53,142 bases of DNA. It comes from a virus. Shown here one piece after another: positions 29,632-39,917 of this stretch. Within the stretch, counting starts at the first letter, position 1. Each line of letters begins with the position of its first letter. The stretch spans positions 1-53,142 of IMG/VR virus record IMGVR_UViG_3300034682_000455. One strand, given 5' to 3'. The notes under the pieces were generated by a model that saw only the letters and a list, made by a program, of their open reading frames with translations, was not told where the DNA came from and did no database searches. A program made the position numbers and the translations under genes.

Positions 29632-30921
29632 ATGGCCACGTCCGTCCCTACACGCCGCGCACTGATCGACCAGATCCCCACAGAAGAAGACCGCCAGGCG
29701 CCGGCGGCACGACCTCAATCCGGCATCCATTCTTCGGAGCTGGGCCGCCAGGCTTTCAACACGGCCATGGCACTGCCGGGTGTCGGAGGAATTGGCAAGG
29801 TGGCCCAAACGGGCGGCCTGGTCAGCCGGGCGTTGAACTCCACCGCCGGTGTTGCCAACAAGGTGGCCACCGGCACTGTAGCGCTGGCAGCGTTGCCTGC
29901 TGGGGCTGAAGCACCCGAGCCAGCACCTGCTGCACAACCTGCAAGCGCCGCTGGCGCTGGACGTGGCACGGTTAACCCACCCACTGCCGGGGCGACCAGC
30001 CCTCTGGTGGAGGCATCCCGACAGGTTGCTCCGGGCATTTACCGCGCCGGCAACAGCTATGCCGGCACGGGTGATGCGGCCGTGAGTCTGGACCGCGAGC
30101 CAAAGGGGCCGCCATCTGCCCAGAACATGGCCGCCGCTGACCAGCTGGCCGCGAACCAGCAGATGGAGAGCATCAGCCGTGTGGCCACCAGCGGCAACGT
30201 CCCGCAGTCTCCGACCCAGGGGCTGATTGGCCGCGTGACGGCCACGCACAGCGGCAACGACTGGACCGCGCGTGAGATGCTGCGGCGCCAGAAGACGAAT
30301 GCCGACAGCCTGATCCATCAGTCGCACTGGGCGCCCAAGGGTTCCGCCAGGGCAGCACAAGCCTCCTACCAGAACGCTGCAGCGGAGGATATGGCCGCCA
30401 TGACCAGGGGGCAGACCTCGGCCGATGTGGAGGTGATGCGCCAAAACGCGGGCTTGATGGGTGAGCAGATGCGGCAGTCCGGCGCTGACCGGCGCGATGC
30501 CCGCCGCGGCTTGATCGATGCGGCCCGCCTTGGCATGGACCAAGAAACCCAGGGCTTTGCCACCCGTGCCGCGGCCCAGCAAGAGCAGCTGCGCAGCACC
30601 TTGCTGGACCCCAACGCCAGCACAGAGCAGCGCGCATTGGCGCAGCGGTCCCTGGCGGCCCTGGCCGGCAAGTCGGCGGCGGACCGTTTGCAGACGGTGA
30701 ACCTGCCAGACACCACGACCGATATGGGCGCGGTGGTGCGCGGTGGCCAGGCGCTGGTGCGCATCATGGAAGATGGTACGGCTCAGCAGGTGCCCGTTGG
30801 TGCACAGGCGGCGCAGCCTCTAACCAACCACGTGCAGGCGCTGCGTAAGGATCCAAAGCTGGCTGCGCAGTTTGATGCCCAGTACGGCCCCGGTGCCTCT
30901 GCCCGCTATCTGGGCAAATAA
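29632..30921 (+). CDS. Internal virion protein, Ala/Gly-rich (429 residues)
   Basis: The protein starts MATSVPTRRALIDQIPTEED and has a glycine/alanine-rich hydrophobic-helix part (about 40-90: NTAMALPGVGGIGKVAQTGG, KVATGTVALAALPAGAEAPE). A long helical C-terminal part rich in Arg, Ala and Gln follows (VMRQNAGLMGEQMRQSGADR, AAAQQEQLRSTLLDPNAST). Such composition and its place before the giant virion protein match ejection (internal) proteins of podoviruses. AATGAGGTACCCCC precedes AUG 29632. A strong terminator follows the gene. The role is inferred. Confidence 0.65.
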   Translation: MATSVPTRRALIDQIPTEEDRQAPAARPQSGIHSSELGRQAFNTAMALPGVGGIGKVAQTGGLVSRALNSTAGVANKVATGTVALAALPAGAEAPEPAPAAQPASAAGAGRGTVNPPTAGATSPLVEASRQVAPGIYRAGNSYAGTGDAAVSLDREPKGPPSAQNMAAADQLAANQQMESISRVATSGNVPQSPTQGLIGRVTATHSGNDWTAREMLRRQKTNADSLIHQSHWAPKGSARAAQASYQNAAAEDMAAMTRGQTSADVEVMRQNAGLMGEQMRQSGADRRDARRGLIDAARLGMDQETQGFATRAAAQQEQLRSTLLDPNASTEQRALAQRSLAALAGKSAADRLQTVNLPDTTTDMGAVVRGGQALVRIMEDGTAQQVPVGAQAAQPLTNHVQALRKDPKLAAQFDAQYGPGASARYLGK

Positions 30922-30942
30922 CCGAAACACGCCCGTGACAAC

Positions 30943-30965
30943 AACCCGCTTCGGCGGGTTTTTTT
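30943..30965 (+). terminator. Terminator before the giant virion gene
   Basis: AACCCGC and GCGGGTT form a 7-bp stem closed by TTCG, with seven T. Motif copy 5 begins 3 nt later. Confidence 0.85.
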
Positions 30966-30967
30966 GC

Positions 30968-30984
30968 ACCCCGGCTGGGGTTCG
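30968..30984 (+). promoter_or_regulatory. Late-block motif, copy 5
   Basis: ACCCCGGCTGGGGTTCG, ending 32 nt before the start codon at 31017. In this copy ACCCC and GGGGT form a 5-bp hairpin around GGCT. Confidence 0.65.
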
Positions 30985-31016
30985 CGCGTATGGATGGCGC
31001 TGGGCAAAGTGGGTGC

Positions 31017-34000
31017 ATGAGCACACAGAACCCCTTTGCAGATCCCAATTTTGGGCGCAGTGATGCACCGGTGAATGGGCAGCCTTCAGCCAGCAATCCG
31101 TTTGCAGACCCTGACTTTGGCAAGGCACCAGCCACCCCCAGGCGCTCCCTCCTGGCCGCCATCAACGACACCGTGATTGAAGGCGCCAACGCGGCAGCCG
31201 GCACTGCATCAGCGGTTGCTAACTTTGTGCGTCCTGGCAATGCTGCCTCGCAGTGGATCGATAAGAACATTGTCGAGGCCGGCGAAGCCGCGCAGTCCGA
31301 TGTGGTCAAGGCCGAGAAGGCGCGCTACAGCCAGGAAATGCAGGACGCCGATGGAATGGGCGGCGAGGTCGGGGCCACGCTGGGCTACGTGGCGCGCAAT
31401 CCGTTGCTGGCGGCGGCACAGGGTGCAGGCTCCTTTGCCACCCCGGGCGTGGCCATCAAGGGGGCAACCGCTGGGGCGCGTGCCCTGGGCCTGGGCACTA
31501 AGGGCACGACCCGGGCTGGCTTGGCTGCTGGCGCGGGTGTCGGGGCGGCTGGCGCCGGCGGCGATGCCGCGGGCACGGCCTACGAACTGTCCCGGGAAGG
31601 CGGGGCCACCGACGAGCAGGCCCTGGCAGCCGGCCGCAGTGCCAGCGTGCTGCCAGGCCTGATCGGCGCGGCCGGCGGCCTAGTGGGGGCGGAGCGCCTG
31701 GTGGCCGGCGCCGGAGGTTTTAAGGGCGGTCTGGTGGCCCGGGCCCTGAAGACTGGCGCCGTGGAGGGTGCTCAGGAGGCCCTGGAAGAAGGCGTGACCC
31801 AGTACGAGGGCCAGCGCGCGGCCGTTCCGTTCAATCCTGAGTTGGACCCCATGAAGGGCGTGGCCGGCGCCGCCACCATGGGTGCCGTGCTGGGCGGCAT
31901 GACCGGTGCTGGTGCTTCGGTGCTGACACCTTCGCAGCACCTGGGCATCGATCGCGCCAACGGTCCTTTGTCGAGAGTGGCAGCTGACGCCGTAGACAGC
32001 GCCCCCGCCGCAGAGCCTGCGCCAGAGCAGCCGCCAACACCGCTGCAGCTGGCCTACAACCCCGACCCCATGATTGTGTTCCCCGATGGAACCACGGGCA
32101 CGCGGGCTCAGCTGGACGCCTACATCGAAGGCTTGCCAGAAGACCAGCGGATTGCCGCACGCGCCCGCTTGATGGGGATGGCGCCGCAAGCGGCTGACTC
32201 GCACTTGCCGCCAGAAGGCTGGCAGGAGCAGTACCAGGACCAGCCGGTGCGCGAGCTGCCACCGGTGGCCAACCCGCTGGCCGATATGCAGCAAGCCGTG
32301 CGCGAAGCCACCGACTACACGGACGCCGGCAAAGTGGAGGCGGTGCGTGGCGAGTTGGAGGATGCCTGGCTGGCGCTGAACGTGGGGGAGGCCCAGCCGG
32401 TGGCCGCCGGCCAGGCCAGCAACGAAGCCCAAGCCCCCCAGGATGCCGACCCTGCCGACCTGACTACAGAAACGAATGCCCGCCTGCGCGCTGGCCGTGT
32501 GGCCAGTGGCGTGCGCAATGCATTCGACGGTGGGGCACCCAACACCTTGCGCGTGATCCAGCACGTGAACCAGGGGCTGCGCACGATTGGTGAGCAGCCG
32601 CTGACATCCCCAGAAATCGCCCGCATCCGCCGCCTGGCCGACGCCCGCACAGCGTTCGCAGGCCTGAACCAACGCGCCGATTTGCCTGCGGATCCAGCTC
32701 CGGCCGTCGATGCGAATGCCGACAACAGCGCCATGGAGGCGCTGATTCCCGAGCGCCCCGCGCTGCAGCCGGCCATGGAGCAGGGCACGCCCGGTGGCGC
32801 TGCAGCCCCGGCGCAGCGCACACCAGCCGGCAATGCTGACATCGCAGGGGATCGTGTCGGTGGCGAGTGGGTGGCATTTGGCCCCAGCTCCGGCACCTTG
32901 GGTGTCCCACGTGCCCGGATGCCCCAGGTCGATGCCGCACACCGTGGCGCCCTGGTCAATTACCTCAAGGGCCAGGGTATCGCCAGCGAGCAGGCCGAAG
33001 TGCCCGCTAACAGCCTGAAGCCGACCCAAGCGGAATTCTCTGAAGCCAAGGTGCGCAAGGCATCCAAGCGCACCGGCGGTGACCGCGCCATCTTGGTGTC
33101 GTCGGACGGCTACGTGGTGGACGGCCACCACCAGTGGCTGGCCAAGCGCCAGGACGGCCAGCCCGTGAAGGTCTTGCAGCTGCAGGCGCCCATTTCCCAA
33201 TTGTTGCCCCTGGTGGGCGACTTCCCCAGCGCCCGCACCGCAGAAGGTGCGCAGGCCACTTCCCAAGGACAGCCAAGCAATGGTCCCGCCACGCCTCTCA
33301 ACGATGAATCGCAAGCAGCAGCGCCGGATGCGCCGCAAGTTCAAACGCCAGGGTCTGCAGTCCCCCAGCAAGAAGGGGTAGCCGATGCCACGCAAACCAC
33401 TCAAGCCCAGCAGATTGGCGCGCAGCCTCAAGCGCAAGCAGCAGCGGGAGCACAAAGCGCAGAACCGCCGTCCGCACCGCAATTGGATGTCGCGCCAGGC
33501 GTAGCACGCAAGCGCACGGCCGGAGACAACGCCCGCAGCCGCAGCTATGACGCCAATCCCATGCGCGCATTCTTGGGCAAGCATGGAGTGTCATTGAACA
33601 GTCGCAGCGAGTTCGCCCCAGGCCTGCAAGAACTGCGCGGCACCATGGTTCCAGGCTATGGGCCTGTGTTTCGCAAAACAGGCAAACCCCTGGACTTGCT
33701 GGTGCACAACGCCATCGAAGAAGGTTTTTTGCCAGAAGGTGCCACGGATGCCGATCTGTACGAACTGATCGACCGTGCGGTGCGTCGCAGCGAGCGGGTG
33801 GACCCCATGTTCACTGCCGATGCGGCAGAGCAGCAGATGCGTGCAATGTTCGACCGTGAAGCCCAGCTGCAAATGGAGGCACAGCAGGCCATTGACGAAG
33901 AGGTGGCCGCTTACGAGGCGGTCCTTGCACAAGAGCTGGCAGACACGTACAGTGCACAGGAGCTGGAAGCGATTGACGCGGCAATTCCTTTTGATGCACC

Positions 34001-37000
34001 CAGCAATGTGAGCACAGCGGCAGCGATGCGTGCCCTGGGTTTTTCAGATCAGGAGATTGAAGATGCAATCCGCAACGAACGACAACAAGCGCAGCCAGCA
34101 AGCACAGGCCCTGGCCAAACTGATGGCACTCGCACCGGCAGCCCGCAAACGGGTGCTGGAGCAGGCCAAGGCATTGAAAGCACAGGCCAAGAGCTAAGCA
34201 CCTACACCCGCGAGGAGGTACTGGCGCGCCAAGCAGCGCAGTCCCTTTCGCAAGCGGAGCAGGCCAAAGCGGACCGCGAAGCCGAGCTCCGCGACCAGGC
34301 AGAGCGCAATCAGCGCGAGATCCAAGCACGCCAAGCAGCCAGCGCCGAGAATTTCCAACTGGGTCAAGACCCCATGGCTGGACTGTCGGGGCAGACCAGT
34401 ATCTTTGATGCCCCAGCGCAGCCAGAGGGGCAGGCCGAGCCAGCCAAACCCGCGCCCACCCCAAAGACAGCCGATACCTCACGCCCAGCGCAGCGCATCG
34501 AGGATGTGGGCGAAAAAATCGGTGGTGCCCGCAAGGATGTGTGGTCTGGCTTCCGTGACGACATCGGCGCCGTGCCGGACGATGCGATTGCCGAGCAGCC
34601 CCTGTCCAAGGTCTGGCCACAGCCGGATTACCAGAAGCTGATTGATGCCGGCCACGATGCCGGCACGGTGGCCATGGTGCGCTCGCTGCGCGATGCCATC
34701 CCTACCAAGCCCCGCCAGAGCTTCAAGGTCCACCGCTGGGCAGCGCAGGTCAAGGAGCTGCGCGCCTTTGCGCTGGAGATGCTGGACGGCCAGATGCCGC
34801 ACCAGAAGCTGCGCACGGAACTTCTGAAGGCTGGCAGCCGGGATCTGCGTGGCATTGCAGGTCGGGCGGAGCTGTACGAGGCGGTGGGCCATGGCCAGAG
34901 CCTTGAGGGGATTACCTTCGGCGAGCACTTCTACACGCTCTACAAAGGCAAACCCAACGTTACGCTGTGGGCTGTGGAGCAGGCAGCCAATAGCAGCAGC
35001 TTTGGCAACTGGCCCCGTGAGCTGGCCACCGGCGACACCAAGGAGCAGGCGCTGGAGGCGTTCAAGAAGCTGCATGCCAACCAGGCCAAGCAAGAAGCCA
35101 AGGCCAATGTGCCCAGCTTTGACATTTGGTCCACTCGCCGCACGGGTGAGATTCATGTGGGCAAGAAGATCGGCCGCAACTACGCCGAGCTGGCCGGCCC
35201 GTTCAAGACCGTGCGTGAAGCCCGCGAGTACCGCGACCAGAACTTGGACGCGCTGACCACCAAGCTGGAGAAGTACAAAGAGGTTCCGGTGGAGCGCGCC
35301 GACACCAACCGGCCCCGCGTCGGCCAGGACATGCGCCAAGGCCTGGATGTGACCCCCGAGCAGTTCCGCGAGGCCTTCGGCTTCCGGGGCGTGGAGTTTG
35401 GCAACTGGGTGGAGCAGGGCCGCCGCCAGCAGGATCTCAACGATGCGTTCGACGCGCTCATGGACATGGCAGCAGTCTTGCAGCTGCCACCCAAGGCCAT
35501 TTCCCTGAATGGCGAGCTGGGCCTGGCCTTTGGCGCCCGGGGGGCTGGCGGCAAGAATCCGGCGGCTGCCCATTACGAGCGAGGCAAGGTGGTGATCAAC
35601 CTGACCAAGAAGTCGGGCGCCGGCAGCCTGGGCCATGAGTGGTGGCATGCCGTGGACAACTACTTTGCCCGTATGCGCGGCCAGGCCGATGACATGTTGA
35701 CGGAAGCCAGCGATGTAAGCGTGCTCTCCCGTGGCCCAGCCAAGACGTTTGCCCCGAATGCGAATGTTCGGCCGGAGATGGTCCAAGCGTTTGCCGAGGT
35801 CATCAAAGCCATCAACAACACCAGTTTGCGTGCCCGCGCCGCGGTGCTGGATGCCCGCCGTGCCAAGGAATACTGGGGCACTGACCCCGAACTGAGCGCC
35901 CGCGCCTTCGAGAGCTACCTGATAGCCAAGCTGGAAGACCAGAACGCCAGCAACGATTACCTGGCCAACGTGGTGGACGAGCAATTCTGGGAGGCGCAGG
36001 CCGCCCTGGGCATGCGGCTGGAAGGCAGCTACCCCTATGCCAAGGCCGGCGAGGTGCCTGCCATCCGCGCCGCCTTTGATCATTTCTTCCACACGGTGGA
36101 AACCAAGGAGACGGACAAGGGCGTGGCCATGTTCAGCCGGACAGAGCGCCCGGCCGTCTTCAACACCACGGCAGTCCAGATGCGCCGGGCCATGGTGCAG
36201 CGCACGGTCGGCAGCTTGACCCAGGGCTGGGGCCAGAGCCCCCGCATCACGGTGGTCGACAGCATGAATGACCCGCGCGTGCCCGAGGCTGTGCGCGAGG
36301 CCGACCAGGCGCAGCGCTCCCAGGGCGCCACCGGCGAGCCCGAAGGCTTCTGGTATCAGGGGCAGGTGTACCTGGTGGCCAGTGCGCTGCCTACTTCAGC
36401 GGATGCCACCCGGGTGCTGTATCACGAGGTGCTGGGCCACCATGGTCTGCGGGGGCGGTTTGGCGCCGAGCTGGACAAGGTGCTGGATCAGGTCGCCAAG
36501 CTGCGCCCCAAGGACGTGGCCGCGAAGGCGTCAGAGTACGGCCTGGACATGGGCAATCCTGATCACGTGGCCTATGCCGCCGAGGAAGTGCTGGCCGAAC
36601 TGGCCCAGACCCGCCCTGACCTGGGTTTTGTGCAGCGCGCGATTGCTGCGATCCGCAATTTCCTGCGCAGCCATGTGCCAGGCTTCAAGGCGCTGGAGTT
36701 GACCGATGCCGACATCGTGCAGGGCTATCTGCTGCCAGCGCGTGGCTGGGTGGAGCGTGGATCTCCTGCAGAGGCTTCAGGTGCGGCAGAGCCCGCGTTT
36801 GCACGTCATCCTGGGTTCAGTGCCGCCGTGGATGCAGCGATCAAAGCCGGCCAGCTGGGCGAGGTTGGTAACGGGCAGCACATTGAAATTGCGACCTTGC
36901 CGACTGCATTGTCCGCCGCAGGGATTCCTGAAGGCAATCTGAGAACTTCTGCCAAAGTGCTGCAGAAGGTGGTGTTCGATCATGGCGTGACGCCAAGCGT

Positions 37001-39917
37001 TCTCAAGCGCTTACCCGAACTGCTGGAAACACCGGTTATGGTGCTGCGCTCTGACTCCGTGGATGGGCGCTTTGTGGTGGTGACTTCTGAGATGGTGCGC
37101 GGTTCGCCGCTGGTGGTGGCCATCAGCCCGGAGGTGACGCGCGGGAATGTGGCGCTGAATTTTGTGCCGAGCCTGTATCCCAAGGAGGACTTGAAGGCTA
37201 TCCAGCGATGGCTGAATGGAGGGCGAGACGGCAAGCGGTTGCTGGCGTATCTGGACCAAAAGCAAAGCCCTGAGTGGTTCGGGTCAACAGGGCTCCAATT
37301 GCCAAGCGAATACCGCACCACCCAGGGCTTGCAAGCTCGAAATGTAGCCACACAGGCCGATGCTGTCAATGACGCGCCCCCAGGGCAGGCCATGTTCAGC
37401 CGCTCCCAGCCAGCAGACGCCATCCGCTCCAGCATGGGCAGCCTGACGGCCGACCAGGAGCGGGCCTACCTGGCCGTGGCCGGGTATGACAAAGTGCCCA
37501 CGCTGCGCGAGCGATTCGATCAGCTGCGCGCCAACCTGGGCCTGCGCATGAAGCAGGCGATGGTCGACCAGTTCGCCCCGATTGCGCAGCTGGACCAGAA
37601 CGCCTACATGCTGGCGCGCATGTCCAAGGGCAGCGACGGCACCCTGGAGGCAGCGTTGCTGTACGGCCGCCCGTTCCTGCGCGATGGCGTGCCGGATGTG
37701 GACGTGAAAGAGGGCGGCTTTGCCAAGGTGCTGGCCGGCCTGCAGGGTGAGCACGACCGCTTCCTGATGCACGTGGCGGCCCAGCGCGCAGAAAACCTCA
37801 AGGCCCAGGGCAAGGAGAACTTGTTCAGCGATCAGGACATCACCAGCCTGAAGACGCTCAACGATGGGCTGATGCCGGACGGCAGCAGCCGCAAGCAGGC
37901 CTATGCCAAGGCCCTGGCCCAGCTCAACAGCTTCAACGAGAGCGTGCTGCGCATAGCCAAGGAATCCGGGCTGATTGATCAGGACGCCTACGACCTGATG
38001 CGCGACCAGCCCTATGTGCCCTTCTACCGCCTGATGGAGGAAGAGGGCGGCCTGCAGGGGCCCAGCTTCTCCAAGGGGCTGACCAACCAGAAGGCCTGGA
38101 AGAAGCTCAAGGGCGGAACCGAGCAGCTCAATGCCGACTTGCTGCAGAACATGCTGCTCAACTGGGGCAATCTGTACGCCGCATCGGCCCGCAACCGCGC
38201 CGCGCTGGCCACCATGGATGCGGCCGACAAAATGGCCGTGGCCTACAAGGTGCCCAGCGACACCAAGGGCGCTGCCAAGGTGATGCGCGACGGGGTGACC
38301 GAGCACTGGATGGTGGAGGATCCCTACCTGCTGGAGGCCATCAGCGCGCTGAACTACCAGGCCAGCCCCCTGATGAAGCCGCTGGCCAAGGCCAAGCAGT
38401 GGCTGACCTGGGGCGTGACGGTGAACCCCACCTTCAAGGTGCGCAACCTGATCCGTGATGTGGTGTCCTCGATGGCCATGGCTGATCTGAGCTACAACCC
38501 GGCGGCCAACGTCGCCAATGGCTGGAAGCTGACGGCGCGCGATTCGCAGGTCTATGCCTCGATGCTGGCTTCCGGCGGCGTGATCAAGTTCGGCACGCAA
38601 GAGCAAACCGACCGCGCCCGCAAGCAGGTGGCCAAGCTGTCTGGCGTGATGCTGGACCAGAACGGTGCCCAGAAGTTGTGGTCGCAGGTCAAGGCGCTGT
38701 ACGCGGTCTATGACGAATTTGGTGACCGGACCGAGAACATCAACCGCGCGGCCCTCTATGACCGGCTGATCGCCAAGGGCCACAACCATGCCGAAGCCAG
38801 TTTCATGGCGCGCGACCTGATGGACTTCTCCATGGGCGGCAGTGCGCCTGTGGTGCGCTTCCTGACGCAATCGGTGCCATTCCTCAATGCCCGCCTACAG
38901 GGGCTGTACAAGCTCGGCCGCTCCGCCAAGGAAGATCCCCGCCGCTTCGCCACCGTGGCCATGGCGGTGAGCATGGCATCGCTGGGGCTGCTGGCGGCCT
39001 ATGCGGACGACGAGGACTGGAAGCGCCGCGAGGACTGGGACCGCGACAGCTACTGGTGGTTCAAGATCGGCGAAACCGCCTACCGGATTCCCAAGCCGTT
39101 TGAGGTGGGCGCCATCGGCACGCTGGCCGAGCGCACGGCCGAGGCGATGTTCAGCGAGGAGATGGACAGCAAGCGGTTCATGGAACGCATCAGCCACATG
39201 GTCAGCCAGACCTTTGCGTTTGACCCGATGCCCCAGGCGTTCAAGCCCCTGCTGGACATTTACGCCAACAAGGACAGCTTCACCGGCCGCGCGATCGAAA
39301 GCCAGGCCGACCAGCGGCTGCGCCCGGAGGACCGCTACAACGAGCGGACCTCGGAAGCGGCACGTTTCCTGGGCCAGGTGGGTTTGCCAGACCCCGCCCG
39401 ACTGATGAAGGGCGAGTATGCCGGCTTGAGCCCCAAGCAGATCGACCACCTGCTGCGTGGCTACTTCTCATGGATGGCCACGGCATCCACGGTGGCCACC
39501 GACATGTTGCTGCGCAACACCGTGGTGGATCGTGGCGAAAGCCCGGCAATGCGCCTGAAGGACGTGTTCCTGGTGGGCAACTTTGCCGAGGGCCTGCCAA
39601 CGGGCAGCAGCCGCTATGTCACCGCCATGTACGAGCAGTCCAAGTCGGTGGAGCAGGCCTATGCTGCGTACCGCGATGCGCTGGCCTCTGGCGACCATGC
39701 CAAGGCGAGCGAGATCATGGACAGCAGTGGTGAACTGATCCGCAGCCGCGGGGCCGTGAACACGGCCACCAAGCTGCTGGCGCAGCTCAACAGCCAAGCC
39801 AAGCGGGTGCAGGCTGACACGAACATGAGTTCGGACGAGAAGCGGGAGCGTTTGACGCGGATTGAGCAGCGCCGGCATGAGATCGCCAAGCGGGTGATGG
39901 GCAGCTCGGCTACTTGA
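31017..39917 (+). CDS. Giant polyvalent virion protein (2966 residues) with two HExxH domains
   Basis: The protein begins with two NPFADPxFG units, then a Gly/Ala-rich hydrophobic part (about 50-310). Around 640-745 is a ParB-like segment (RAILVSSDGYVVDGHHQWLA). About 1180-1400 has features of polyvalent-protein domains, followed at about 1440-1600 by an LPD1-like domain (FGFRGVEFGNWVEQG, LGLAFGARG) with the zinc motif HEWWH at 1540-1544. A second metalloprotease motif HEVLGH lies at 1803-1808. About 1940-2105 resembles a BECR-type phage nuclease or MuF-C domain (VMVLRSDSVDGRFVVVTSEM, less certain). The rest (about 2130-2966) has an LPD38-like helical part. It is probably ejected with DNA and acts in the host cell. 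Motif 5 serves it. Confidence 0.75.
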   Translation: MSTQNPFADPNFGRSDAPVNGQPSASNPFADPDFGKAPATPRRSLLAAINDTVIEGANAAAGTASAVANFVRPGNAASQWIDKNIVEAGEAAQSDVVKAEKARYSQEMQDADGMGGEVGATLGYVARNPLLAAAQGAGSFATPGVAIKGATAGARALGLGTKGTTRAGLAAGAGVGAAGAGGDAAGTAYELSREGGATDEQALAAGRSASVLPGLIGAAGGLVGAERLVAGAGGFKGGLVARALKTGAVEGAQEALEEGVTQYEGQRAAVPFNPELDPMKGVAGAATMGAVLGGMTGAGASVLTPSQHLGIDRANGPLSRVAADAVDSAPAAEPAPEQPPTPLQLAYNPDPMIVFPDGTTGTRAQLDAYIEGLPEDQRIAARARLMGMAPQAADSHLPPEGWQEQYQDQPVRELPPVANPLADMQQAVREATDYTDAGKVEAVRGELEDAWLALNVGEAQPVAAGQASNEAQAPQDADPADLTTETNARLRAGRVASGVRNAFDGGAPNTLRVIQHVNQGLRTIGEQPLTSPEIARIRRLADARTAFAGLNQRADLPADPAPAVDANADNSAMEALIPERPALQPAMEQGTPGGAAAPAQRTPAGNADIAGDRVGGEWVAFGPSSGTLGVPRARMPQVDAAHRGALVNYLKGQGIASEQAEVPANSLKPTQAEFSEAKVRKASKRTGGDRAILVSSDGYVVDGHHQWLAKRQDGQPVKVLQLQAPISQLLPLVGDFPSARTAEGAQATSQGQPSNGPATPLNDESQAAAPDAPQVQTPGSAVPQQEGVADATQTTQAQQIGAQPQAQAAAGAQSAEPPSAPQLDVAPGVARKRTAGDNARSRSYDANPMRAFLGKHGVSLNSRSEFAPGLQELRGTMVPGYGPVFRKTGKPLDLLVHNAIEEGFLPEGATDADLYELIDRAVRRSERVDPMFTADAAEQQMRAMFDREAQLQMEAQQAIDEEVAAYEAVLAQELADTYSAQELEAIDAAIPFDAPSNVSTAAAMRALGFSDQEIEDAIRNERQQAQPASTGPGQTDGTRTGSPQTGAGAGQGIESTGQELSTYTREEVLARQAAQSLSQAEQAKADREAELRDQAERNQREIQARQAASAENFQLGQDPMAGLSGQTSIFDAPAQPEGQAEPAKPAPTPKTADTSRPAQRIEDVGEKIGGARKDVWSGFRDDIGAVPDDAIAEQPLSKVWPQPDYQKLIDAGHDAGTVAMVRSLRDAIPTKPRQSFKVHRWAAQVKELRAFALEMLDGQMPHQKLRTELLKAGSRDLRGIAGRAELYEAVGHGQSLEGITFGEHFYTLYKGKPNVTLWAVEQAANSSSFGNWPRELATGDTKEQALEAFKKLHANQAKQEAKANVPSFDIWSTRRTGEIHVGKKIGRNYAELAGPFKTVREAREYRDQNLDALTTKLEKYKEVPVERADTNRPRVGQDMRQGLDVTPEQFREAFGFRGVEFGNWVEQGRRQQDLNDAFDALMDMAAVLQLPPKAISLNGELGLAFGARGAGGKNPAAAHYERGKVVINLTKKSGAGSLGHEWWHAVDNYFARMRGQADDMLTEASDVSVLSRGPAKTFAPNANVRPEMVQAFAEVIKAINNTSLRARAAVLDARRAKEYWGTDPELSARAFESYLIAKLEDQNASNDYLANVVDEQFWEAQAALGMRLEGSYPYAKAGEVPAIRAAFDHFFHTVETKETDKGVAMFSRTERPAVFNTTAVQMRRAMVQRTVGSLTQGWGQSPRITVVDSMNDPRVPEAVREADQAQRSQGATGEPEGFWYQGQVYLVASALPTSADATRVLYHEVLGHHGLRGRFGAELDKVLDQVAKLRPKDVAAKASEYGLDMGNPDHVAYAAEEVLAELAQTRPDLGFVQRAIAAIRNFLRSHVPGFKALELTDADIVQGYLLPARGWVERGSPAEASGAAEPAFARHPGFSAAVDAAIKAGQLGEVGNGQHIEIATLPTALSAAGIPEGNLRTSAKVLQKVVFDHGVTPSVLKRLPELLETPVMVLRSDSVDGRFVVVTSEMVRGSPLVVAISPEVTRGNVALNFVPSLYPKEDLKAIQRWLNGGRDGKRLLAYLDQKQSPEWFGSTGLQLPSEYRTTQGLQARNVATQADAVNDAPPGQAMFSRSQPADAIRSSMGSLTADQERAYLAVAGYDKVPTLRERFDQLRANLGLRMKQAMVDQFAPIAQLDQNAYMLARMSKGSDGTLEAALLYGRPFLRDGVPDVDVKEGGFAKVLAGLQGEHDRFLMHVAAQRAENLKAQGKENLFSDQDITSLKTLNDGLMPDGSSRKQAYAKALAQLNSFNESVLRIAKESGLIDQDAYDLMRDQPYVPFYRLMEEEGGLQGPSFSKGLTNQKAWKKLKGGTEQLNADLLQNMLLNWGNLYAASARNRAALATMDAADKMAVAYKVPSDTKGAAKVMRDGVTEHWMVEDPYLLEAISALNYQASPLMKPLAKAKQWLTWGVTVNPTFKVRNLIRDVVSSMAMADLSYNPAANVANGWKLTARDSQVYASMLASGGVIKFGTQEQTDRARKQVAKLSGVMLDQNGAQKLWSQVKALYAVYDEFGDRTENINRAALYDRLIAKGHNHAEASFMARDLMDFSMGGSAPVVRFLTQSVPFLNARLQGLYKLGRSAKEDPRRFATVAMAVSMASLGLLAAYADDEDWKRREDWDRDSYWWFKIGETAYRIPKPFEVGAIGTLAERTAEAMFSEEMDSKRFMERISHMVSQTFAFDPMPQAFKPLLDIYANKDSFTGRAIESQADQRLRPEDRYNERTSEAARFLGQVGLPDPARLMKGEYAGLSPKQIDHLLRGYFSWMATASTVATDMLLRNTVVDRGESPAMRLKDVFLVGNFAEGLPTGSSRYVTAMYEQSKSVEQAYAAYRDALASGDHAKASEIMDSSGELIRSRGAVNTATKLLAQLNSQAKRVQADTNMSSDEKRERLTRIEQRRHEIAKRVMGSSAT

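Noticed and set aside
31680-33584. Long open frame on the minus strand under the giant virion gene
   Set aside because: It mirrors a GC-rich coding strand, has a composition unlike a folded protein and no ribosome site; it is a shadow of the plus-strand gene.
31017-39917. Giant protein as an N4-type virion RNA polymerase
   Set aside because: The capsid is N4-gp56-like and the motif can form hairpins like N4 promoters, but I see no polymerase motifs in the protein; it reads as a polyvalent protein with HExxH and LPD-type parts.
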